A DNA stretch of 43,652 nucleotides from Vibrio sagamiensis NBRC 104589. GTDB taxonomy: Bacteria > Pseudomonadota > Gammaproteobacteria > Enterobacterales > Vibrionaceae. Location of the stretch: NCBI RefSeq assembly GCF_007990935.1, contig NZ_BJXJ01000037.1:1-43652 (forward strand), written 5' to 3'. Both the position numbers and the translations under genes were made by a program. Positions 26,512 to 34,716 of this stretch are shown here, one piece after another. The notes beneath the pieces were generated by a model. That model did not search any database, had not been told where the DNA came from, and worked only from the letters and a program-made list of their open reading frames with translations. The stretch's first letter is position 1, and every line of letters starts with the position of its first letter.

Positions 26512-28130
26512 CAGTTAATTCTCTTAACATGATTAAATGGCTGCGCATTAAAAGGGCTTGATTTAAAACCTGAAAGTGATTTGTCATTCACGCGAAACTG
26601 AACCCCATGAGCTAATGGAATAACTGGAAACTCTTCATTTAATATATTTTGAGCTTGATGATATAAATTTAAACGGTAGCGCGGTTTTTGTGTCTCTAAT
26701 GCTAAGTCTAGTAAGAAATCAAAGTCTCGATTACACCACATTGAAACATTGAGACCAACACGCTCAGACTCACATGAGAGTAGAGAGCGAAAAAAGTTAT
26801 CAGGATCTCCTGTATTGCCGATCCAACCAGTAAGGATTAAATCGACATTATAAATCGCATCTAGTTGACTGCGTTCGAAACGATCATCTGTTAGTAGGAC
26901 TAAATCAACACCAATATCTTCAAAGTTAGCTTGAATTAATTCTGCCGTTTTACGTGGGCTCGGGTTATAGGCTCTTGGTTCTAAAGGTACCCACATTGTT
27001 AACTGTAAACCTTTTTCATATCCTGATTCACGCAACAAAGCTAGGGCGTAATTTCGGTCATAACGAATTTTTACGCTGTCTTTTTGATATGCCCATGAAT
27101 TGGGTGGAAGTAGAGTATACGCTTGAGAACCTGTCCCATAATACACTGAATCAAGGATGTTTTGACGGTTAGTCGCGAGGTTGAGCGCCTGCCTTACACG
27201 TGGATCATTTAGTGCAGGATGTTCAGTATTTATGGCAATAAAAGAAACATTATTTGATGGAGTTGATGTTAATTCAAGGTGTGATGTTTTCTCTATCACT
27301 GGCAGTTGGCTTGAAATTGGCGATGACAATACATCACATTCATTTCGTAAGAGTTTAGCTAAGGTTCCAGTGCCTCTATGAGAAATATCAAAAACGACTT
27401 GTTTCATAATAGCTGGTGAATTCCAATATCTCTCATGACGCTCTAATCGAATAAGATCATTGATTTGATACTCTTTCAATTGAAAAGGGCCTGTCCCGAC
27501 AGGAAAGCGATCTATATCGGCCTTTTCGTCGTTGATAATTAATTGACGACCATACTCAGCAGAAAGAAGAACAGCATAACTGGTAGCGATATGTGATAAA
27601 AAAGCAAAATTGGGTTGATTAAGAGTAAATTTAACGGTGTCTTTATCAACTGCAACGACATCTTTGACTAGTTTTTCAAACCCTAGAGCAGCAAACCAAG
27701 GGTAAAAACCGCCTCCAACTTTATGAAAAGGGTGATTAGTGTCTATGATTCGTTTAAAGCTGAAGACCACATCCTGAGCGTTAAAAGGGCGAGTCGGTGT
27801 AAACCACGGTGTTGTTTGAAATTGAACGTTGTGCTTAAGATGAAAAGTAAACTCTGTACCTTGCTCGTTTATTGACCACCGCTCTGCGAGGCTTGGAACG
27901 GGCTTATGAGAGATAGGATCTAATGTGAGTAAGGTATCGTAAAGTTGAGGACTTAGAGCTTCTGACGTAATACCACTATCAATGAGTTGTGGATTGAACG
28001 TACTTGGTTGCCCTTGTCCACAAAAAACAAAGCCATTTTTGCGCACATCTTTGTGATCAATAACATCACCGCACGCGGTGAGAAAACTGAAGCCAATTAG
28101 GCTTAATGATATTCTTATAAAAGCTTTCAT
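26511..28130 (-). CDS. sapA: Peptide-binding protein SapA
   Basis: SapA is the solute-binding component of the importer, linked in Salmonella and Haemophilus to resistance to antimicrobial peptides and haem uptake. The 539-residue SBP_bac_5 protein begins with a signal whose end, FLTACGD, looks like a lipobox, so it may be a lipoprotein on the inner membrane. The family block RWSINEQGTEFTFHLKHNVQ and the later DPRVRQALNLATNRQ are present. It is the first gene of sapABCDF. No strong ribosome binding site precedes the ATG at 28130. Confidence 0.93.
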   Translation of the reverse strand: MKAFIRISLSLIGFSFLTACGDVIDHKDVRKNGFVFCGQGQPSTFNPQLIDSGITSEALSPQLYDTLLTLDPISHKPVPSLAERWSINEQGTEFTFHLKHNVQFQTTPWFTPTRPFNAQDVVFSFKRIIDTNHPFHKVGGGFYPWFAALGFEKLVKDVVAVDKDTVKFTLNQPNFAFLSHIATSYAVLLSAEYGRQLIINDEKADIDRFPVGTGPFQLKEYQINDLIRLERHERYWNSPAIMKQVVFDISHRGTGTLAKLLRNECDVLSSPISSQLPVIEKTSHLELTSTPSNNVSFIAINTEHPALNDPRVRQALNLATNRQNILDSVYYGTGSQAYTLLPPNSWAYQKDSVKIRYDRNYALALLRESGYEKGLQLTMWVPLEPRAYNPSPRKTAELIQANFEDIGVDLVLLTDDRFERSQLDAIYNVDLILTGWIGNTGDPDNFFRSLLSCESERVGLNVSMWCNRDFDFLLDLALETQKPRYRLNLYHQAQNILNEEFPVIPLAHGVQFRVNDKSLSGFKSSPFNAQPFNHVKRIN

Positions 28131-28463
28131 AATGTGAAATGGTCAACGACTTTTGCTTGCTTCACAGTTTGCTCACATGAGACGAGCGTAAATTAGCTGG
28201 CTAATCTATCACTTTTAAACTGATGCTCCAAATAGAAAATGATTCAATAGTAGGGTGTTAGATCAAATTGAATGCACGTTTATCGTAAATGACCAATTTT
28301 ACCTCTTTTTAAAACTTCACTACTTAAAAATGGTTCAAAATCACTTAATTTTCATTTTCTTGTTTTCACTTAGAGTAAATTGGGTTGTGATTCCGATGAC
28401 TATACCTAAGTAAATTGGGTATAGTCATAGTATAGTGAGTGTTGATAAAACTTAGCTTAATAT
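28131..28463. other. Intergenic region sapA-pspF
   Basis: This holds the sapA promoter (not placed) and a long hairpin, listed separately, just past the pspF stop. No gene is seen. Confidence 0.5.
28396..28428. terminator. Long inverted repeat downstream of pspF
   Basis: ATGACTATACC and GGTATAGTCAT form a perfect 11-bp stem around an 11-nt loop. It lies about 35 bp past the pspF stop on the minus strand. No T run is present, so it may act as a barrier or processing site rather than an intrinsic terminator. Confidence 0.45.
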
Positions 28464-29474
28464 TTAACTTTGACCGACCAATTGGTATTTTCTCAGCATG
28501 CCACGAAGCTGGTGGTAGCTTAATCCTAATAAATCAGCAGCTTGACGTTGGTTAAATTTAGCAGACTCTAATGCCTGTGTGAGTAGGGTGATATCTTGCT
28601 GCTCTTGCCATTGTTTATAGTCGAGTGGAAAAGAGGGTTGTCCACTGATACTGGAGTCAGGTTGCTGCGGTACAGAGTTCTTCGCTTCACTCTCTGATTT
28701 TGGTATCCAAGTAGCCTCAAATGGGTTATAGGTGAGGGTATCAATGGCATCAGTATTTAAACCATGGCGGTAGATCGCTCGTTCAACGACATTTTTAAGT
28801 TCACGTATATTCCCCGGCCATTGATATTCTACAAGGCTTTGTTGAGCTTGCTCAGTGAATCCAACGAAGTATTCTAAGCCTAGTTCACGACACATTTTTA
28901 TCGCGTAATGCTCGGCTAATGACAAGATATCTTCTTTTCGCTCTCTTAAGGGGGGCAACAAAATAACATCAAAGGCCAAGCGATCAAGTAAATCGGCACG
29001 AAACTGGTTTTGAGCCGCAAGTGATGGGAGATCAGCATTAGTCGCGCATACTAGACGTACGTCTGCAGTCAGTGGAGTATGACCACCCACTCGTTCATAT
29101 TCACCATATTCAATCACTCGTAACAACTTTTCTTGGACAAGTAAGGGGGCTGTAGCTAACTCATCTAAAAAAAGCGTTCCTCCTTCCGCACGCTCAAAAC
29201 GCCCTTTATGCTTTCCTTTGGAACCAGTAAATGCTCCAGATTCATGACCAAATAACTCAGAATCAATCAAACCCTCGCTTAAGGTAGCGCAATTCAAAGA
29301 GACGAGAGGGTTGTCCCAGCGTTTGGAGAGATAGTGTAATCGTTGTGCGATAAGCTCTTTACCAGTACCACGTTCACCAATAATAAGAACAGGGCGCTCT
29401 ATAGGTGCTAATTGTGATACTTTATCAAGTACTGCGAGAAAAGCAGGTGATTCACCAATGAGGTTCTGTTTCAT
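28464..29474 (-). CDS. pspF: Psp operon activator PspF
   Basis: PspF is the sigma-54 enhancer-binding protein that drives pspA transcription when PspA releases it under membrane stress. The 336-residue protein has the AAA+ domain with Walker A GERGTGKE, the GAFTGS loop that contacts sigma-54, and Walker B GGTLFLDEL. A C-terminal Fis-type helix-turn-helix ends in RQAADLLGLSYHQLRGMLRK. As is typical, there is no N-terminal regulatory domain. I place the start at ATG 29474 (MKQNLIGESPAF, with an AAGGAA ribosome binding site), as in relatives; the frame opens to 29534. It is divergent from pspA. Confidence 0.94.
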   Translation of the reverse strand: MKQNLIGESPAFLAVLDKVSQLAPIERPVLIIGERGTGKELIAQRLHYLSKRWDNPLVSLNCATLSEGLIDSELFGHESGAFTGSKGKHKGRFERAEGGTLFLDELATAPLLVQEKLLRVIEYGEYERVGGHTPLTADVRLVCATNADLPSLAAQNQFRADLLDRLAFDVILLPPLRERKEDILSLAEHYAIKMCRELGLEYFVGFTEQAQQSLVEYQWPGNIRELKNVVERAIYRHGLNTDAIDTLTYNPFEATWIPKSESEAKNSVPQQPDSSISGQPSFPLDYKQWQEQQDITLLTQALESAKFNQRQAADLLGLSYHQLRGMLRKYQLVGQS

Positions 29475-29529
29475 TAGGCGCTTCCTTTTCATTACCGACG
29501 AAGTTAATTGAAAATAAATGGTAAAATTT

Positions 29530-29542
29530 ACCAACTATTGGT
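29530..29542. promoter_or_regulatory. Palindrome in the pspF-pspA intergenic region
   Basis: ACCAA-CTA-TTGGT is a short perfect inverted repeat upstream of the sigma-54 promoter, in the area where PspF upstream sites are expected. Its role is inferred from position only. Confidence 0.35.
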
Positions 29543-29614
29543 TAATCTTATCATAGCATAGATGTTTGTGAAGGTGTTTTATTATAAGTCATTGATATTT
29601 ATTGATTAAAAAGT

Positions 29615-29630
29615 TGGCATGCTATTTGTT
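29615..29630 (+). promoter_or_regulatory. Sigma-54 promoter of pspABC
   Basis: TGGCAT, five bases, then TTGTT matches the -24/-12 consensus TGGCAC-N5-TTGCA well; the GG and the downstream G are ten bases apart. It is 70 bp upstream of the pspA ATG. Activation by PspF is expected. Confidence 0.75.
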
Positions 29631-29700
29631 TGTAAGTAATCAGACGCACAGGTGAATCATCGCACTTTGTGAAATTGAAAGAATCGTAAGGAGTTTTGTC

Positions 29701-30375
29701 ATGGGTATATTTTCTCGATTTGCAGATATCGTAAATTCAAACATCAGCGCATTATTAGACAAGGCAGAAGACCCAGAAAAAATGATCAGATTGATCATTC
29801 AAGAAATGGAAGATACTTTAGTTGAAGTGAGAACGAATTCGGCCAAAGCGATTGCAGACAAAAAAGAGCTTGCGCGTAAAGTGGAAGCATTAGAATCACA
29901 GATTGGGGAGTGGGGTCAAAAAGCAAGCTTAGCGCTGTCGAAAGAGCGTGAAGATCTTGCACGAGCTGCTCTCATAGAAAAACAAAAATTAGAGCAAGTC
30001 ATCAAAGGGTTACATACAGAGCAAACGTTAGTTGAAGAGACCATTGAAAAGTTAACGGGCGAAATTGGTAAATTAGAAAACAAGATAGCGGAAACACGTG
30101 CCAAACAGCAAGCATTAGCAATTCGTAACCAAACAGCATCAAACCGTCGTGATGTTCAAAAGCAACTTCACGCAGGTCGCACGCATGAAGCAATGTCAAA
30201 GTTTGAACAATACTCACGAAAAATTGATGAAATGGAAGCTGAAGCCGATCTTTATGCGAAAACGGGTAATGCTAAATCATTAGATCAAGAGTTTGCTGAA
30301 CTGCAAGCGCAAGATGAAATCGAAAAAGAACTCGCTAAGCTAAAGAAGCAAATGTCATCAAACGATAAACAATAA
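29701..30375 (+). CDS. pspA: Phage shock protein A
   Basis: PspA is a peripheral inner-membrane protein of the ESCRT-III-like PspA/IM30 family that both inhibits PspF and stabilises damaged membranes. The 224 residues start with the amphipathic MGIFSRFADIVNSNISALLD, followed by DPEKMIRLIIQEME and long coiled-coil helices to the C terminus. An AAGGAG ribosome binding site precedes the ATG. First gene of pspABC. Confidence 0.96.
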   Translation: MGIFSRFADIVNSNISALLDKAEDPEKMIRLIIQEMEDTLVEVRTNSAKAIADKKELARKVEALESQIGEWGQKASLALSKEREDLARAALIEKQKLEQVIKGLHTEQTLVEETIEKLTGEIGKLENKIAETRAKQQALAIRNQTASNRRDVQKQLHAGRTHEAMSKFEQYSRKIDEMEAEADLYAKTGNAKSLDQEFAELQAQDEIEKELAKLKKQMSSNDKQ

Positions 30376-30386
30376 AAGGAACTTCC

Positions 30387-30620
30387 ATGTCGCTATTTTT
30401 TATCACAGGGCCACTGATTGTCTTTTTGATTTTTGTCGCGCCTCTGTGGCTCTTTCTACATTATCGAAGTAAGCGTAAAGCGGGCAGCTCTTTATCAAGC
30501 CAAGACTTAGAGCGTCTACAGGCCTTGTCTGAAAAAGCGGAAAAGATGCAATCTCGAGTTGAAACATTAGAACGAATTCTTGATGCCGAGTCGCCATCTT
30601 GGAGGCGCGAGTATGATTAA
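30387..30620 (+). CDS. pspB: Phage shock protein B
   Basis: PspB is a 77-residue inner-membrane protein with one N-terminal span (about residues 5-26) and a cytoplasmic coiled coil ending in LERILDAESPSWRR. With PspC it senses envelope stress and recruits PspA. It begins 11 bp after pspA and overlaps pspC by 8 bp. Confidence 0.94.
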   Translation: MSLFFITGPLIVFLIFVAPLWLFLHYRSKRKAGSSLSSQDLERLQALSEKAEKMQSRVETLERILDAESPSWRREYD

Positions 30621-31002
30621 ATCTGATCTATATCGAGATCCGGTCAATGGTAAGATTTCTGGAGTCTGTGCAGGATTGGCGAATTACTTGTCCGTTGAAG
30701 TTTGGTTGATTCGTATTGGAGTGATTTCTATTGCCCTACTTAGTGGTACTTTTTTAGTTTTACTGGCTTACATCGCAATGTCATTTATGCTTGAGAAGCA
30801 ACCTCACGCCTACACGGAAAACATCAAAACTCAACAAGAGCATACCCTCAAAAGTAAACCTTGGAGGCAAGGACAGAGTCCTAATAATTTGTTGAGCGTT
30901 CTTGAAAAAGACTTTGCGGTACTCGATAGTAAATTGCGCAATATGGAAGCTTACGTCACATCAGATGCTTATCGAGTAAACCGAGAATTTGATAAGCTGT
31001 AA
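30613..31002 (+). CDS. pspC: Phage shock protein C
   Basis: PspC is a 129-residue inner-membrane sensor of the Psp response. The PspC domain starts immediately (YRDPVNGKISGVCAGLANYL) and is followed by a membrane span around IGVISIALLSGTFLVLLAYI. The C-terminal tail ends in a short helix. I chose the ATG at 30613 because GGAGG lies seven bases upstream; the frame is open from 30580. An intrinsic terminator follows. Confidence 0.93.
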   Translation: MIKSDLYRDPVNGKISGVCAGLANYLSVEVWLIRIGVISIALLSGTFLVLLAYIAMSFMLEKQPHAYTENIKTQQEHTLKSKPWRQGQSPNNLLSVLEKDFAVLDSKLRNMEAYVTSDAYRVNREFDKL

Positions 31003-31052
31003 TTCCCATTGGCCAATATTTAATTAACTTGAGCCAACTTAGGCATAAAAAT

Positions 31053-31085
31053 AAAGCAGGCAATATTGACGCCTGCTTTGTTTTT
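31053..31085 (+). terminator. Terminator of pspABC
   Basis: AAAGCAGGC and GCCTGCTTT form a 9-bp stem with a 9-nt loop, followed by GTTTTT. Confidence 0.88.
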
Positions 31086-31115
31086 AATTGAGCATTTTTC
31101 ATTTACCACACTTCA

Positions 31116-31379
31116 TTGAGTATTCTCACAGAACTCATACCATCTCTCATCCCCAAGCACCTTAAAATCACTAGGGTATGCCCCTTAAATAATGGCCTTG
31201 CTCGTATGGTTGCTTTGTTTGATCAGTTGGCAGCCCTAAACCCGAAGGTTAGCCAAATGGTTGCGGCCTTGAATGTCTCGTTGTCTCAAGCGGGTGTAAA
31301 AATCGAAACACGAGAATATTTTGAGGCGTTTGTTAACACAGTCATGCACTCTAAACATTCGAATATTCTAATGATCTAA
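31116..31379 (+). CDS. Short hypothetical frame, possibly a gene remnant
   Basis: This is an 87-codon frame opening at a TTG with no ribosome binding site. It includes LARMVALFDQLAALNPKVSQ and a C-terminal EYFEAFVNTVMHSK that look protein-like, with an internal ATG at 31206. I recognise no family. It lies between the psp terminator and the abiH gene, a boundary where decayed pieces are common, so a truncated gene is as likely as a real one. Confidence 0.3.
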   Translation: MSILTELIPSLIPKHLKITRVCPLNNGLARMVALFDQLAALNPKVSQMVAALNVSLSQAGVKIETREYFEAFVNTVMHSKHSNILMI

Positions 31380-31668
31380 ATCAATCTCTGAGATATGCGC
31401 TTTGTAGTACATTCCATGCCGTGAAAATTTAGTGGTGATGGCGTGTTACGTAGCCGATAAGTAAAGGGCGGTAGCGTTTGGATAAGCAGGAGTTTACAAG
31501 TTTCTTTAGAGCTAACTTTTGCCCCATTTCAAGTTAGCGCGTACTCCACGATTATCTCTAATATCAGAACATTGACCAAATCTTCGTAATGCGACAAAGT
31601 AACTTACGATCTACTTTCTAACCAATTAATAAATTTCCTTAGACTCTACACGACAGGATAGTACTAGC

Positions 31669-32589
31669 GTGAATAAACTCTATATCATTGGCAATGGATT
31701 TGATTTACACCATGGCTTGCCGACATCATTAACAGGTTTCCGAGACTATTCCAAACATAGTGAGTTCCACCGATTATATGAAAATGGTGTTTTTATGATG
31801 TCTGCTAACCAGGCATTAGATGAGCACTGGCAACATTTAGAGACAAATCTTGCCAATTTTGATGTCGATGCTCTCATCGAATATTCTAGCCAATATTATG
31901 ATGATGACCCTCATGAAAATCAGTTTATCTATGAAGTCGAAAATGCTATCGGCGCGCTTACAGTAGGGCTTAAAAAGGACTTAAACAGCTATTTGTCATT
32001 GGCTGAGAGTTGTACAGTTGAGGACAATAAAGTATTGCCAATCGACACTAGTGCTCGCTTTCTATGTTTCAACTATACGAATACCCTTGAGCGGATTTAT
32101 AACATATCTTCAGATCGTATCTGTTACATTCATGGCAAACTAAATAGCACTGATGCGCCAATTGTTGTTGGCCATGGTATGGAGGCTTCAGAATATAAAG
32201 CTCCGCCCTCAATTGACATATCAACTCTAACAGAAGAAGAGATTGAGGCCTTTTCTGACTCTTACTCACCTGATTATGAACACGCAGTTAGTGAGGCTCA
32301 TGGATACTTTAAAAAAAATTACAAGGACACTGCTGCTTGTGTCCAAGCATCTAGCATGTTCCTAAAGTCTTTAGTAGATATTGAGAGAGTGGTAATCCTT
32401 GGTCATTCTATAGCAGAAATCGATAAACCTTACTTTGACTATGTAAACAAAATAGTTGGGCCGAACTGTCAATGGTGGGCGTCTTACTATCCAAGTTCAG
32501 AAGAAGATGCAATACGTAGTCGACTTGGGGAGATTGTTGATGACGAAAACAGGATGAAATTGATAGAGATGTCCCTGTTGACTAAATAA
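31669..32589 (+). CDS. abiH: AbiH-family abortive infection protein
   Basis: This 306-residue protein matches the AbiH family (named for a lactococcal phage-abortive-infection gene). The N-terminal signature is MNKLYIIGNGFDLHHGLPTS. A central FLCFNYTNTLERIYN precedes IHGKLNS, and a C-terminal VVILGHSIAEIDKPYF block lies near the end. It starts at GTG 31669 with AGGA about eleven bases upstream. The mode of action is not established, but the family is counted among single-gene anti-phage systems. It lies directly before a Gabija-like pair, which supports a defence role. Confidence 0.82.
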   Translation: MNKLYIIGNGFDLHHGLPTSLTGFRDYSKHSEFHRLYENGVFMMSANQALDEHWQHLETNLANFDVDALIEYSSQYYDDDPHENQFIYEVENAIGALTVGLKKDLNSYLSLAESCTVEDNKVLPIDTSARFLCFNYTNTLERIYNISSDRICYIHGKLNSTDAPIVVGHGMEASEYKAPPSIDISTLTEEEIEAFSDSYSPDYEHAVSEAHGYFKKNYKDTAACVQASSMFLKSLVDIERVVILGHSIAEIDKPYFDYVNKIVGPNCQWWASYYPSSEEDAIRSRLGEIVDDENRMKLIEMSLLTK

Positions 32590-32855
32590 TTTGAAGTTAT
32601 CAATTTTTCTCAAACTATTTACGTGACGATATGCCTCATTGTGTTAATTAGAGTTTAAATTATTGATTTATTAGGATATTTCTAATGCTGCTACTTATGC
32701 GAGAAGGTAGCGGTAGTCTGTTCCATACAAACACATCAAATAGGAACCTTTACGTGTATTTACTCATATAGCTGCATAATAAAGAGGATATTAGCGTAGT
32801 TCTGGGTTAGCATGTCTGAACAATCATCGATTAATTGGTTTGGTCAAAAAAAATC

Positions 32856-34709
32856 ATGTATTTATCAGAATTGAAAGCACAACACTTCAGACAGTTTGAA
32901 GACTTTTCTATGGCATTCAACAAGGGGTTAAATTTACTTGTTGGTGAAAATAATGCGGGCAAAAGCTCTGTTATCGATGCAATCCGACTCGTCCTTAATA
33001 CAACTTCAGCTGAGTGGGTTAACCTGAAGAGTACTGACTTCCTAAATGGCAAAAATGAGTTACAAATTCAGTTAAAGTTTGAGGACTTATCCCTGCGCGA
33101 GTCTGGTTTATTTTTAGAATATTTAACAAATGAAGAATTAACCCCTGGAGTTGATAAATCAGTTCTATTCATAACGCTTTCAGCAAAACTCGCCCCAAAC
33201 CCTTTCAAAAAATCTCAATTTATAAAGACCGAAATCCGTTCTGGTATCAATAATGATGGTCCTATAATTGAAAGAGACGTTCGTGAGTACCTCGCTGCTA
33301 CTTATTTAAAACCCCTACGTGATGCCGAAGCTGAACTCTCTGCTGGACGTTCGTCTAGGCTATCTCAAATTTTAGGAAGTAACACCAGTTTAGCTGGGGA
33401 TACGAGCGCAACTCAGCGTATTATTGAACTACTTACTGGTGCAAGTAAGGAAATTCAGGCAGACGCAGCAATCCAAACTGCGCAAGACAATATAGCTACC
33501 CTGCTGAACTCTTTAACATTCAGAGCGAATGTATTTACGCCAGTCTTAAGTTTGTTAGGAAGCAAGGACTACGCAGACATGAGCGAATCAGAAAAATCAT
33601 TCGCTCTTAAATCCATTTTAGAAAAACTAACCCTTGAACTTGATGCTTCAGGTATTAAGCACGGATTGGGTTATAGCAGTCTGTTATTTATGGCTACCGA
33701 GCTAATGCTAATAAAGCAAGAGGAAGAGCAATACCCTCTGTTGCTAGTAGAAGAGCCTGAAGCTCACCTTCACCCTCAGTTACAGTTAAAGTTTATTAAT
33801 TATCTTCGGACTGAAAATAGCCAACTACAATGCATTTTATCCACTCACAGTCCCGTACTTGCATCAAAAGCCCCCTTAGATAGCTTAATCCTAATGCAAG
33901 AAGGCCAAGCTTTCCCTCTAAGAAAGGGGTGCACAGCACTCGAAGACGAAGATTATGTTTTCCTCGAGAAATTTTTGGATTCCACAAAGGCAAATATGTT
34001 TTTTGCAAAAGGTGTATTGCTAGTTGAAGGGGTTGCAGAGGTAGTTTTAATCCCCAAAATTGCGGAATTACTTGGACGGCCTTTAGAAGACTATGGAGTG
34101 TCGCTAGTAAGCGTAAATGGTTTATCAAGGAAGCGCTACGCTAAGGCTTATCGATCCAGCCCTACCTCAGTAAATCCACAACCATTACCTATCAAGGTAG
34201 CTTGTATCACGGATTTAGATTTGTGGCCAGATGAAGCCGAAGATACTGGTGATAACGATTATGGTTTTAAAACCAAAAAACAGCCAAAGCCAAGTGGTAA
34301 AGGCGGAAACTTGAAGTATTGGCTTAGTGAACTCAACACTGACGAAATAAATGCAAAAAGAGCTAAGAAGACCGAGTTTGATGGAGAGCTAGTTAAAACG
34401 TTTATATCTAATGACTGGACGTTTGAGTTCTGCCTTGCAAAGTACGGACTGAGCGAAGAGCTATACCAAGCGATAAATAACAGCATGGATGGCTACGGTG
34501 CACTAAGTACGGATACACAAATAAGAGCTGTTCAGCTGTATGGCGTTATCGAAGGTAAAGGAGATGGGAAAAGTGAAGTTAGTTATTCACTGGCTGATAT
34601 CCTATCTAAGTACAAAGACCGCCCTCTAGATCTAAAAGCAAAGTTACCATCCTATATTGTTGATGCTATTGAGTATGTAACAGAACCGTTTCCTTTAGAA
34701 ATTGAGTAG
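32856..34709 (+). CDS. gajA: OLD-family ATPase/TOPRIM nuclease (GajA-like)
   Basis: This 617-residue protein joins an SMC/ABC-type ATPase to a TOPRIM nuclease, as in class 2 OLD proteins and GajA of the Gabija anti-phage system. The N terminus reads AQHFRQFEDFSMAF, with Walker A GENNAGKSS. Walker B is LLLVEEPEAHLHPQ, followed by the ILSTHSP switch region. The TOPRIM part shows LLVEGVAEVVLIPKI (catalytic Glu) and the acidic CITDLDLWPDEAED. In Gabija, GajA nicks DNA when nucleotides fall during phage infection; this is family knowledge. The ATG at 32856 lacks a good ribosome binding site and is preceded by an A8 tract; the frame also allows TTG at 32835. It ends 7 bp before gajB. Confidence 0.85.
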   Translation: MYLSELKAQHFRQFEDFSMAFNKGLNLLVGENNAGKSSVIDAIRLVLNTTSAEWVNLKSTDFLNGKNELQIQLKFEDLSLRESGLFLEYLTNEELTPGVDKSVLFITLSAKLAPNPFKKSQFIKTEIRSGINNDGPIIERDVREYLAATYLKPLRDAEAELSAGRSSRLSQILGSNTSLAGDTSATQRIIELLTGASKEIQADAAIQTAQDNIATLLNSLTFRANVFTPVLSLLGSKDYADMSESEKSFALKSILEKLTLELDASGIKHGLGYSSLLFMATELMLIKQEEEQYPLLLVEEPEAHLHPQLQLKFINYLRTENSQLQCILSTHSPVLASKAPLDSLILMQEGQAFPLRKGCTALEDEDYVFLEKFLDSTKANMFFAKGVLLVEGVAEVVLIPKIAELLGRPLEDYGVSLVSVNGLSRKRYAKAYRSSPTSVNPQPLPIKVACITDLDLWPDEAEDTGDNDYGFKTKKQPKPSGKGGNLKYWLSELNTDEINAKRAKKTEFDGELVKTFISNDWTFEFCLAKYGLSEELYQAINNSMDGYGALSTDTQIRAVQLYGVIEGKGDGKSEVSYSLADILSKYKDRPLDLKAKLPSYIVDAIEYVTEPFPLEIE

Positions 34710-34716
34710 TAACAAG

